64,000 nt of DNA. It comes from Pyricularia pennisetigena. Taxonomy: Eukaryota; Ascomycota; Sordariomycetes; Magnaporthales; Pyriculariaceae. Position numbers and translations under genes: made by a program. The stretch is from assembly GCF_004337985.1 (NCBI RefSeq), contig NC_043740.1, positions 3,657,030 to 3,721,029 on the forward strand, written 5' to 3'. A model generated the notes under the pieces. The model saw only the letters and a program-made list of their open reading frames with translations. It ran no database searches and was not told where the DNA came from. This document shows, one piece after another, positions 12,593 to 23,223 of this stretch; position 1 is the first letter of the stretch, and each line of letters opens with the position of its first letter.

Positions 12593-13383
12593 CCCAAGAA
12601 TACAACATCGCCAGCTTCAGTGGTTCAAGACGAGTCTTCGAGTCTGGCGAGACGTGAAAAAAGGTTAGCGCAGCTTCAACAATCGTCTCAGATTAGACAT
12701 GAAGAATCTGAGCTCGAGAACAGGTTCCTGACGGTACGAACAGCCCTTACTATAGACCGACAACACCGAGTACCTTCTCAGCACTGCCTTGTCGATAGGG
12801 AACAAAGGAGATAGATCTGGAAAGGCAAATCTGCTTTTCCCGCTATCAACGACCATCGCCTACTTGCTGGCATCGTGCCTCTTATCACTCCCTTGAAAAG
12901 AAATCACCTGAGGAAGCTCAGCAACAGGCATATCCGTATCGGCTTCGGAAGCTCCGATTAAGTCTCTACATTGAGGTTTTTAACATCAACAAGCCTCCTT
13001 GGCCGAGAAGCACTCCTTCATCGGCTCTCCTTGGGTCTTGTTGCAAAACACTATACCAAGTGAAGCGGCACGAGTTCACTCTCATAGGCAATCATAAAAC
13101 AATAGCCACAGGCTCAGCACTAGTCTTCCAAGTCTACTCTGGTACTTTGCTACTTGATGTGTTATTGAAGACAGTTTACAGTGGTGAGAATTTTTCGATG
13201 TACAAAATACCGACTAGATCGCCACTGACTTGTCCTCTCAGCCGATACGAGGCTTCATCCCTCAATAGCACATTCCCTGTTTTGACAAACTCTCCTCGGA
13301 ACCTATTGCCACGCAGCTTTCCCAAAGCTGCCAGAGATAACCCAGGGGCATCTCTCACTGGTATGGTATATGCTGCCTTTTAG
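12593..13383 (+). other. Coding-like block of unknown status (possible gene fragment or 5' exons)
   Basis: Two open stretches can be joined across a plausible 65-nt intron. The first runs from 12593 to about 12733 and includes a charged helical segment, SSLARREKRLAQLQQ. The second runs from 12799 to 13383 (194 codons without a stop). The intron would start GTACGA and end CGATAG, phase 0. No ATG begins the first stretch, no family was recognised, and further stop codons interrupt the sequence up to 13,990. It could be the remnant of a gene or element, part of a multi-exon gene whose start I cannot place, or a long leader of the gene at 13995. I assign no function. Confidence 0.25.
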
Positions 13384-13994
13384 CTTACAACGTAAGTGTG
13401 AGTAGCACGCCTACCCTACATGGGCTATTTCTCAGCTGACCTTCTCTTAAGATATCTGATTCTTATTATAGTGGTTTAACCGTTTGTTAGAAGCCTCCGC
13501 TCACGAAGGCCCTCCGAAGGTATCCTCATCGCCAGATATTCGGGACAGTTCGCAACTGGGTAGTATAGAGCTACTTGGTTCCCTCTGAGCATTAGGGCTC
13601 GAAACTGGACACTTAATCTGTCTCATCTTACCATCATACTGTGAGTTCTTGGCCATAAGACTCTACTGGATCTCGCTGGATCTGCCTCAATGTGTCCTTT
13701 TACTGACACCTCCAAACATCTTTACCCAGACTAATAGACTGCCTTAGCGGCACTCCCTGCTCTCCCTCTATACATGGTGTGGGAAGAGGCTAGCAAAAAG
13801 TCACTCAGAAGCTTTCGAGGCCATTCTGCCTCTCTCTAAGCACATACTCGGGCCTCACAGCCGGATCTCGACCAGGCCTGCCTAAGCAAGCTTTCTTGAC
13901 CTGCAACATCGAAAAGCTCATTAATCTCAAGTGACGTGCTACATCTTTCGGCAAGGCTGTCATTGACTGTCTAGAGCACTTCACGAAGGACAAC

Positions 13995-15844
13995 ATGGTA
14001 TCCCGGGGTTCCGGCTCTAGTCGTCGGGAGCCTGCCTCTACGGAAGAGTCTGCTATTCCTCTGTTATGCGACTTGTGTCCTAAGAAAGGCCAATTCTCCG
14101 ACATTTCCCATCTCTTGACGCATATCTCGTCAAAAGGCCATCTTTCTTGCAGGTTCACGACTGACATGAAGGCAAAGGCTGGCGATATCAACGCTGCAAA
14201 GAAAATGAGGGATTTCGAGAAATGGTATGCTGAGAATGGAATTGATGGTCTCCTTCAGGACCGAATTACATCCAAGGAGCGTCGAGTCAAGAAGTCTCGA
14301 GGTCAGGGAGGACTAGCAACAGTGAGTGCAGAATATATGTCAATCGCAGGCTCTTCTTATAGGCAGATGACTGACGCCGACTTGCTGCAGACTAGATCAG
14401 CGCGTTCACAACCTTCACGACAGGCCTCGGTAAAATCCGAGCCTGTTGAAGAAATGGACAACATGCGATGGGAGCTTGGTCCCATGCGGCTCCGTCCAAC
14501 CAACTCCGGTCGTCACAGTCAGCCCGTTTTTGAGACACCTACTACTCGACGCACGCGATCATCCGCCCAGTTTCCTGATTTCGACAGCAGAATTGACAGG
14601 TTTGACAAGTGGGAGACTTTTGAGACAGACTTTTCTGATGTGACAGACTTGGTTTACTTTGACACCACCGAAGACATATGCGAATCGACCGTCAGCAAGC
14701 TCAAGGGCATCAAGTATCCCGGCATGGCTGTGTTTGATTCCGCTACCCCTGATCAGAGAAGAAAGCGCAACCAACGCAAGCACGAGTCCGTCATAACCAA
14801 CATGAAGCGATCTTCCGAGGCAATCGAGCCTACGGAGTGTATCTGGCAAGGCATTGGCAACTTCGAACGGAGTCGCGACATATATGCCACGCCTTCGGTG
14901 GATGGCAGTCCAGTAAGTTCATGCCCCCTGATACTCACGAATCTGCTGTCCAGCCGCTGAAAATATCCATTAGGTGAGTAAAAAGGCCGAACTCCAGGGC
15001 AACCGGAAGCGCAAGAGGCCACTCCGCCCGGATCCGGATCAGGAACTCACCGGCAAGCGCCGGACAAAAGTAGCAGTCAGGGGCGGACCGGCGAGAAACA
15101 ACTCTGGCGGCTCTCACGAAAGCCTGTCTACAAAAACCATGAACTCAATCTCGGAGAGCTTCGACGATGACTCTTGGGACATGGATAACACAGCACCAGA
15201 CACAGGAGATGTTTTCCAAGATGATGACAATTCGTGCGTCATCAGTGAGTGCATCTTTCTGGTGGTGAAGTTGTCTTTTTGATGATGGAGCCCCAGTCGG
15301 AACTGACGCTTAATACAGATCGAATAGTCAGTCCTGTTCACGATACAAGGTGAGAAGACTTTTTGCAGATCTTTACGGTAAATCCTCAGCTGTCTGACTG
15401 GCTCGGCTCACTGGGTATAGGTTCCAGTTCCATCGTCGACCAGCACTGCAACAACTTGACAGTAACTCTATGATGATTCCACCCACCCAGACTCCGAAGC
15501 ATATTTCATATCCCTTCATGAGCCACGCTAGTCACCTACGTGACTTGCGGGATTTGCGTGGCCCTATCACCCAGCCAGACTTCACGCTTGGTTACATGAT
15601 ACCGCCGCCCACCGCCGACGGCAACAGCTTCAATCCTCTTTACATGCAGGGCCGGGGTGCAGCATACCAGCAATTTCATGGCTCAGTATATGACAGCACA
15701 GATCGAACCCCTACAAACACTTTCCCCCAACCCATCAATGGTGGTAGATACGGATACCAGGCTATGCAACACAATAACTCTCCTGTCAATGCCGCGCAGG
15801 TCTGCCTCCAGCACAACGGCGAGCATATTGACTTCCAGCTCTGA
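13995..15844 (+). CDS. Unknown protein with an N-terminal C2H2-like finger
   Basis: Four exons: 13995..14912, 14974..15244, 15319..15349 (31 nt) and 15421..15844. The frame closes exactly and gives 547 residues. The N-terminus has Cys25-x2-Cys28, then His39, His43 and His49 (LLCDLCPKKGQF... LLTHISSKGHL), like a U1- or C2H2-type zinc finger. The next stretch is helical (residues 55-80, KMRDFEKWYAENGIDGLL). The middle is disordered with basic patches, including KRKRPLRPD near residue 315. The C-terminus is rich in Pro, Tyr and Asn. A nuclear, nucleic-acid-binding role is possible but is inference; I do not recognise a named family. Introns start GTAAGT, GTGAGT and GTGAGA and end TTAG, ACAG and ATAG. 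The start ATG is the first in the open frame. Confidence 0.7.
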
Positions 15845-16940
15845 AGCTATCAGGACAGGGTGAAGGATCAACAAGTGGTATCCGTACCATGGCATACGGC
15901 TATGGTGCCATTTCTTGTACCACCAAGTTACGTATAGTTCAGCCTGTGCCGTCAGTCCGAGTCTCCCCAGATACTTTCCATTTCCTTATTCTGCCTGTCA
16001 CTTCATCATCGTTACATCGACCACGAACTACTGGGACATAGGCGGGCATATACTGCCGCCCGCATCCTGTGAGAGTCTGCTGGTACTCCTATTTTGGTTC
16101 TTCAGTACGCAAGAACCCCAAACGCATGAGCATCGCCTGAGTGATTGGTACGTACTAGCAGTATCCGGGACAAATCTTGAGGGCCGTGACCTAACATATT
16201 ATAGGTTTGCAGTCATCATGCTATGCCGGTTCTGAAATGACTTCTTTGCAATATTACATACTTCCTCGGTCTACTGTAACGGCAGATCGCAAAATCAGCT
16301 GAAGAAGGGCGCATTCTGTGCCAGGGTCACACCGGAGGCTCAGGAGGATTTGCTGCTGCTCCCGCTAACTGATTCTGGGGGTCGTATAATTCTTTTGGCC
16401 TCTTCTTTTCTTTCCCTTACTTTCCCCTTTCTTCCCTATTTCTTTTGTTCTTCTTTCCAGATTTGGCCCTTTGACTCTGCAATTTTCAGCCCCGGGTGAT
16501 ACCTTGACACATCAACGTTAGTACATTGGGATTGATGTTGCATGGGGATCTAGTTATTCTAGTCGCGATTACCTACACTGGGTGCAAGCAATAGGGCAAA
16601 AAAGGCTTGTCGTAGTCGTTTCAGCCTCTGGGTTCAACAGATTTTTGACGTCCTCTGTTCCAATCTTCTTTGTCTTGTTTCATTGCTTCTACTTACATAG
16701 TCAAAGAATCGAGACGCATAGATACAATCGACAGCTTTGGGGTACAAGACCTATTTGCAAGGAACGATATGGACGAACTGACCACTTGAAACCACATGCC
16801 CTGACGATTGCAAAGTTTCAAGATACAACACAGGTACCTAGCTCAAAAGGGAAGAAAACATTGCACATGGTTCTGATGTATTATTACAAGAAGAGGTATG
16901 GTACAAGACATTGTAGTGACACTTTCTAAGATTTCTCGGC
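15845..16940. other. Intergenic region between the unknown finger gene and msh3 (convergent)
   Basis: About 1.1 kb holding two 3' ends. A CT-rich stretch lies near 16,395..16,465. No supported gene was found. Confidence 0.55.
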
Positions 16941-19900
16941 TCAAAGCTGCTCGATACTCGACAGTAGATGCTCCAGGTGGTCTTCAGAGCCATCTCCTCG
17001 GAACAAGACCTCCAAGAGCTTTGTAGCGCTCTTGAGCCTCCTAGCCCTGACGTCGTCCTCCATTTTCCGCGACTTGCGCGCAGCCACTTCGAGTATCTTG
17101 CGAGGGATCCTAGCGAGACGGGCAACGTTGAGACCATAGGATCGATGAGCGACGCCATCGGCGACCTCGTAGAGAAAAGTGATGTTTTCACCCACGTCGT
17201 CGTCTTGATCTTGGTCGTCGTCGTCTTTAGCGTCACGGGACGAGGTGAAACGCATATGGACGTTGCGGACGAGGCCGGCGCCCAGGCCCTCTGCGACGCG
17301 GGCGAGGCTCTGGTAGTGGGTGATGAAGAGGGTGAGGCAGCGGGTGTGGCGGACGACGTGGTCGAGGACGGCGTGGGCGATGGCGGCGCCGTCGTGGGTG
17401 CTGGTGCCGCGGCCGAGCTCGTCGAGCAGGACGAGGGAGCGCGGGGTGGCGGTGCGCAGGATGGCGGCCGTCTCGCCGACCTCGACCATGAAGGTCGACT
17501 CGCCAGCGAAGAGGTTGTCGCTGGCGCCCATGCGGGTGTAGATGGCGTCCGAGAGGGTCAGGCGCAGCGAGTCGGCGGGCACGAAGGAGCCGACCTGGGC
17601 CAGGAGCACGAGCAGGGCCAGTGCACGGACGAAGGACGACTTGCCGCCCATGTTGGGGCCGGTCACGAGGTGGGCCAGGGGCGCCGGTGAGGAGAGCGTC
17701 GTGGTGAATGGGATGTAGCCGCTGGGGAGGGTGTGTTCTGCGATCGGGTGACGGCCGCCTGCCACGGCTATGGTGGGCGGGTGTGAGTCTGGGAGGATGG
17801 TGGGCTTGCTATAACCTGGCAGGGCTGCTACTTGTGCAAAAGAAAGGAGACAGTCCAAGGTTGCCAGTGAGGAGACGGCGTCTCGTAGGGGCTGGTACTG
17901 GTTTGCAATGGAAGCAAGCATGGCCTTGAAGGCGGCGTCGCAGGCGGCAGCGAGGGCCTCCTTGTGTTGATCCCGCTCGGCGATCAGTCGCACAACCTCA
18001 GGGGTGTGAAAGCGGGAGAGCTTCTTTGTGCCGCTAATCTTGGCCCACGACGCGGGAACCTTGCGGATCTCGGTGTTGGGGACTTCGATCAGATACTCGA
18101 TTCCGGCGACGGTAACGTAGTCGACATCCTTCTTGCGGCCCAGGGTTGAGGCCGCATCTGATCGATGTGCATCCAGCTCCTGCTCGACGGCGGCGATGCT
18201 CATCTTCTGGGTAGTGATCTCGTCCTCGCCGTCGTCCCCGGTCTCGTCGCTCTCTTCGCGAAAGAATTCGTACTTGTCGTTTTTGCGGGCAGCGTCGGGG
18301 TTTATCCTGTTCAGGTACGAGACCACGATCTCCCTGATTCGAGGAAGGGAAGCCAAAGCCTCGCTGACGAGTGATGATTTGAAGCCGCTCTGACTTGGCT
18401 CCTTCACGGCAATATATTCCACCGCGATCCTCTGGAGGGTCTGCAAAACGGCGAGAAGCTCAGGCCTTGTGCACCTGCCGTAAAAGATGCGGATAAGACT
18501 CCTCTCGAGGTCGGTCTTGATGCTGGAAAGCAGTTTTTGTAGTTTTTCAATCTGTGGGCTGTTGCGGTTCTCAAAGAGTTCCTCCACCGCAGTGACTCTA
18601 TCGTCCAAACGCTCTTTATCCAGGAGGGGACGACCCAGCCATTTCCTCAACATTCTCTGGCCAAACCGCGTTTTGGTCTTGTCGAGAGCCCACAACAAGC
18701 TCCCCTTCTCGGTGTGGTCGGTCGCGTTACGGTAGACCTCTAGACTCTCGAGGGTCGTTCCGTTGATGCACATGTGTGACCGGGTGCTGAAAGACTGAAA
18801 GTACTTTGTCAAGTCAAAGATGTGCTCCAGGCCAAACTCTGTCAAGTGCGTGATCATGGCAGAGAGGCAAAGAGTGACTGGTTCGGGGAGATTCAGGACC
18901 TTGTCTAGCAACACGGCAGCTCGGTCGTCCTGGGAACTGCCCTTCAGCTTCCCGGCATAAAACTTGGTCACATGTGAGGAGGCCTCTGCCGGTGTCGTCT
19001 TGCCCTTGACCACCCTTTCGACCCTCGTCCTGTCGCCAAAGACATTACTGGCGCTGCCCGAGAGGTGCTTGACTAGTTTCTCGGTAGCTTTGGAGAGCTG
19101 GCCCACAATAAGCAGCTCGCAGGGCGAGATGTGCAGAAGTCGGGTCTCTATCTCGCTCCGCATGAAGCCGTCCTCAAAACTGTCATAGATGATGTCTCCT
19201 GTGGCAGGCTGCACTGCTACTAGACCAACATCGACTTTTTCATCTGTCCCGGATCCCTTTGCCGCTGTCTCGGTGAGGCACAGAAGGTAGCCCCCCGAGT
19301 GCGCCCCTGAGGCTCCGGCTTGGGATTCCATTTCACCCATCTCGTCGATGTATGTGCCCTTGGTATACACCTCGCACAGTTTGCGTACAAAGGGTGCGTT
19401 GCGATTATCCCCCGCCTTCTTCAGGGCTGCCGTCTCGATCTGCCTCACAACGCCGACCTTGTGACCGGCGGCGACGAGCCTCTTTGCGTGAACTGGCAGT
19501 CGATGGACCGGTATGCTGGCCGAGGCGAAGCGGTCGAGGTGGGCTTCCGAAGGGTGCTCGTCATAGCGGAACTTGCCGGGTATGCACACGATGCTCAGCT
19601 CCTTGGCGGCCACGCGGGCATCCTCGCCAAAGAAGCGGAACTTGTAGCCGACCTCGACGATGAGGATCGTATCCATGTGCTTCCTCTTGATTTCTAGGAA
19701 CTGCAGCTCCATGGGCGTCAGTTTACCCGACTTGGCCACCTTTTTCTTGCCCTTGGGTGGGAGGGGCGGCTCCTCCTCTGCCGCATCTCCGTCGTCTTCA
19801 TCTTGCGCGCCCGTCTCCTGTTCTCCCCGCCCGGCACTCCCCCACCTTGACATTGCCTCGGGATGGCCGAGTTTCTTGACGAACTTGTCGTGGAGTTCTC

Positions 19901-20402
19901 GCTTCTTTCGGAGAGTGGCAGCATCAAGTGCCTCGCCGATTTCGTCGGTCTTGGTCCGTCCCTTCGGTTGGGACTCCTGATAGATGTATCGGCCAGCTCT
20001 ACTTGCGGACGACGACGACGACGACTGAGAGACTCCGGCCGTGCCATCATCAGCAGCTACTACTGGTTCAGAATCGGCCTCGGCCTCGGGATCTGGCTGG
20101 AAATCGTCATCGTCATCGTCCCCGCCATCGCCCTCGTCATCTTCATCGTCGACGACAACGTTCTTTGCCCTTTTGCTGGCCCTTGGTCGGCGAGTGTTGC
20201 CAGCGTCAGGGTCTTGCTCCAGTGGGCGCTTCCGGGCGTTATCTCGCGACGAAGGGGATGAATCGGTAGCACGCTCCCCGTCCTCTTCACTTGCGCTCGG
20301 TCGAGATGAAGTGGGTCTCTTTAGGCCGTTGACCGTCTTTGGCGTGAAGAAGCCGAGGAGCGAGGCTTGTTTCTTGGGAGCAGCCCCCGAAGGCCCGGCC
20401 AT
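16941..20402 (-). CDS. msh3: DNA mismatch repair protein Msh3
   Basis: Msh3 pairs with Msh2 as MutS-beta, which recognises insertion/deletion loops, notably in microsatellites. It is an uninterrupted frame of 1153 residues. The start ([11 protein letters not shown]) is the first ATG; the frame runs open upstream without one. A PIP box for [12 protein letters not shown], sits at residues 12-19, as in other Msh3 and Msh6 proteins. An acidic, disordered linker follows. The mismatch-binding domain starts near residue 235 with the Msh3-type [13 protein letters not shown], where MutS and Msh6 have Phe-x-Glu. Domain V carries Walker [10 protein letters not shown] (near residue 915), the signal [10 protein letters not shown], Walker [17 protein letters not shown] and the switch histidine in [11 protein letters not shown]. 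The gene looks intact. Confidence 0.95.
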   Translation of the reverse strand: MAGPSGAAPKKQASLLGFFTPKTVNGLKRPTSSRPSASEEDGERATDSSPSSRDNARKRPLEQDPDAGNTRRPRASKRAKNVVVDDEDDEGDGGDDDDDDFQPDPEAEADSEPVVAADDGTAGVSQSSSSSSASRAGRYIYQESQPKGRTKTDEIGEALDAATLRKKRELHDKFVKKLGHPEAMSRWGSAGRGEQETGAQDEDDGDAAEEEPPLPPKGKKKVAKSGKLTPMELQFLEIKRKHMDTILIVEVGYKFRFFGEDARVAAKELSIVCIPGKFRYDEHPSEAHLDRFASASIPVHRLPVHAKRLVAAGHKVGVVRQIETAALKKAGDNRNAPFVRKLCEVYTKGTYIDEMGEMESQAGASGAHSGGYLLCLTETAAKGSGTDEKVDVGLVAVQPATGDIIYDSFEDGFMRSEIETRLLHISPCELLIVGQLSKATEKLVKHLSGSASNVFGDRTRVERVVKGKTTPAEASSHVTKFYAGKLKGSSQDDRAAVLLDKVLNLPEPVTLCLSAMITHLTEFGLEHIFDLTKYFQSFSTRSHMCINGTTLESLEVYRNATDHTEKGSLLWALDKTKTRFGQRMLRKWLGRPLLDKERLDDRVTAVEELFENRNSPQIEKLQKLLSSIKTDLERSLIRIFYGRCTRPELLAVLQTLQRIAVEYIAVKEPSQSGFKSSLVSEALASLPRIREIVVSYLNRINPDAARKNDKYEFFREESDETGDDGEDEITTQKMSIAAVEQELDAHRSDAASTLGRKKDVDYVTVAGIEYLIEVPNTEIRKVPASWAKISGTKKLSRFHTPEVVRLIAERDQHKEALAAACDAAFKAMLASIANQYQPLRDAVSSLATLDCLLSFAQVAALPGYSKPTILPDSHPPTIAVAGGRHPIAEHTLPSGYIPFTTTLSSPAPLAHLVTGPNMGGKSSFVRALALLVLLAQVGSFVPADSLRLTLSDAIYTRMGASDNLFAGESTFMVEVGETAAILRTATPRSLVLLDELGRGTSTHDGAAIAHAVLDHVVRHTRCLTLFITHYQSLARVAEGLGAGLVRNVHMRFTSSRDAKDDDDQDQDDDVGENITFLYEVADGVAHRSYGLNVARLARIPRKILEVAARKSRKMEDDVRARRLKSATKLLEVLFRGDGSEDHLEHLLSSIEQL

Positions 20403-20567
20403 GGTATGAAAAGAAAAGTGAAAACAGAAAATTGCGGGCAGCGTCAAGTAAGCGAAGGATATCTTACTGCCTTGAAATCGTTTTATGGGTTGAAAATGAT
20501 CGGGCAAATTATCGTCGCTATTATAAGCATCGTCACCCGAATGGTTTCCAAGACTTGTCGCTGAGAA

Positions 20568-20594
20568 ACGCGCCAGCCAAGCGTAAAAGCGCGT
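20568..20594. promoter_or_regulatory. Inverted pair of ACGCG cores upstream of msh3
   Basis: ACGCG at 20568..20572 faces CGCGT at 20590..20594, about 170-190 nt upstream of the msh3 start codon. A palindromic ACGCGT lies farther out at 20935..20940. ACGCG is the core bound by MBF (Mbp1/Swi6), which drives S-phase repair genes in yeasts. Use of these sites here is inference. Confidence 0.3.
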
Positions 20595-21156
20595 AAAGTG
20601 GTAATCCAATTCAATTCATGACGACTATTGGTCTGCCCATGCACGTTCTCACGTGATAAATCACTATCTATACCCGTCAATTTTTATAGTCAACCAGGCT
20701 CTTCCTTGCCTTTACAGTAGTCTAATCTTGAAAATGCATGACTTCCCTCGTCGGAGACTATTCATCTGAAAAACGAAATCAATTGACGAGAACTTGTGGT
20801 CTACTCATTCAAAAAGTGGTCATAGGATTTTAAATTTGGAGGGAAAATAAAAGACAACACAATATACAGAATGAGAAGAAGAAAAAAAAAGACTCATCCA
20901 TTGAGCAAGCTCAGTCAAATTTACCTACTTCCAAACGCGTGGTGTCTCTGGTTCGGGCCGTTGTCCCTGCCTCCGCCAACTTTATTTATTGATCACCGCC
21001 AAGTGGTAGCGAGGGTAGTTGCTTTGTTTGCCAGGTAGGAGGAGTTCCAATTCAGCCTAAAATGCCACTGGAGACAGGACCTGTGGGCTGCTGGCCGGAC
21101 CCATCGATCTCCGTTGAACACCGAAAATGGCATGGACAGCATAGGAAACGTTTTCG

Positions 21157-21160
<4 letters not shown>

Positions 21161-21239
<79 letters not shown>
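21161..21239. repeat. (TC)39 microsatellite
   Basis: A 79-nt uninterrupted TC run in the msh3/MFS intergenic region, the longest pure dinucleotide repeat in the window. Confidence 0.95.
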
Positions 21240-21244
<5 letters not shown>

Positions 21245-22332
21245 AGACCAAAGCCAAGCTGATATCCTTCTTGGTATGCATTTAGTGCTCATATAGCTTG
21301 GTGATTAACGCTTATGCGGTCATCATCTTGTCAAAGTCTTAGACAAAAGCTTGTCAGGACTTGTCTCATCCTTTCTAGTTGGCATTTTCTCTCTTTTTCT
21401 TCACGACGGTTCCTGCTGGTTTTGGTTATTATTCATTCATACCCACCACCATCAGCGGAAAAATGGCGGCGAGAGGAGGGAGTTCTCCACAAGAGCATTG
21501 AGTAAGGTAGGTACAGCTTGTCTAACCTCTTGATACACAGTGGCACAGTGATGCGGATCGGGATGGCGTTTCCGGGGTTCGAAAGTACCTCGGTAGGTAC
21601 CCAATTACATACAATAAGCTTCTCACAGACAGTTGAATTGTTTAAACATCCCAAAAATACAGGGATAAAAGCACAGTTGCAAATATCGTGCCTTCTAATA
21701 TATGGGAAGCCATGCCATGAGCTTGCATATTACCGCATAATATGCAGGCAAGCCATGCCGTTCCTTGATGGCCCGAATGGAGTCCTTAAAATGAACTGAT
21801 TATCTGCTGTGTTTCCTACAAATATCGTCATCATACTACAATCGTAAATTATACCAAGATTACTTTTCCTGCTTAAATAGCCGAGAAGGTTTACCATTCG
21901 AATTTATTTGCCTCTCTGGATAAGCTCCGATCATCCGAAGATTACAATACAGACACCAGAGGTTGTCCAAAGGTTTCCTTCCCACTAACACGTGGTTGCG
22001 ACGAGGTCATCCCAAGTCAAGGCAGGTGTAGCTACCAATGGAGCCCGGATCTCTGATAGTATCACTAGGGAATATAGTGGAGGATAGCCGTGAGACTAAT
22101 GGCGCATCCCCCAGATTTTACCCCTCAACTTGTACAGCGCCAAAGCCCAAACCTTGGTCCGATTTGTTCTAAACTTCTAAACTCAAACCCACATTTATAC
22201 CATGGTACAGCAGCAAATGGGGCTGTACTGTTCACGACTCGCTCGTTTTCCAAAACGCTTCCCGAGCTTGACCAGTCTCGCATCAGAGACATTGTGACCA
22301 CTCAGGACCTGTTGCTCTTCATTGTCGATGGC

Positions 22333-22351
22333 AAAAAAAAAAAAAAAAAAA
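22333..22351. repeat. Poly-A run of 19
   Basis: An uninterrupted adenine tract about 870 nt upstream of the transporter start codon. Confidence 0.85.
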
Positions 22352-23223
22352 GTCGGATGTGCGGCGAAACCAGCAGCCGTCTCAATGGAAAATCGAATGA
22401 ACCAAATAAGTAATGACCGGGAAATCCTTTTGGGAAATGCACTGGAACATCTACAGTAAACAAACTTGACCACCCAGGTGCAAGTGCAACACGACTAATA
22501 CAACCTCACCACCTCGACTTGGCACTCGACGATCCAAGTTCCACTGGTTGTATTTTACCGGAAGTTTAAGGGACATCCCTGTGCCGCCTTTAGCTTTGTA
22601 CCGCCATGCCCTGCGAACACTTTACCCTTTTTCTTTTTTTATGTTAGACTTGTTTTTTATTACCTCGTGCTTTCTCTTCCATCCTGTGCCCCTCATATAC
22701 ACAGGCTCACTTCTCCAACGAACCGTTTTCCGTAGCATGGATCCCCTCCTGGCTACATGGCAAAACTCCCGCATGAAGTTCGGTTGATACATGGGTCCAA
22801 GAACAAAAAAAAGAACGCAACACGCCAGTGTGGTCCTATACTAATTACATTTGTCTCGGTCCGTCAGTCCATTTGACCTTGCTCAGTCAGAATTAAGCTC
22901 ATACATCCATGTTTATGGAGTTTTAAGGGTATTCTGTGTCGGGGTAGTTCATCTCTCTTATATCTTCACCTCGTCCTCCCCCCCTCCGCTTCGAGGACCT
23001 GCTCCATTTTTTACTTTTTTCGTCTTTCACTTTGTGCACCAATCGTGCTCAGGCCAGCAAAGCCAAGCCAAGCCCAGTCTTTTAAGACGTTGAGTCAAGG
23101 TGGTGCTTCTTGTACCGGCTAGGACTTTTTTTTGTTTTCTTCTTTTATTGTGCGTCCCATTGTCCGTTTTTCCCTGTTGGTACATCTGGTCAACCGACGT
23201 AGGGGCCAGCTCTTACGGCCATC

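Larger units (their letters stand above)
20403..23223. other. Divergent intergenic region msh3 / MFS transporter
   Basis: About 2.8 kb holding both promoters. ACGCG cores (possible MBF-type sites) lie at 20568..20572, 20590..20594 (reverse) and 20935..20940. It also has a 79-nt TC microsatellite, a 19-A run (22333..22351) and a T-rich leader before the transporter. No supported gene was found. Confidence 0.55.

Noticed and set aside
20403..20609. 69-codon N-terminal extension of Msh3
   Set aside because: Opens only from a non-ATG codon; the ATG at 20402 gives the expected start just before the PIP box.
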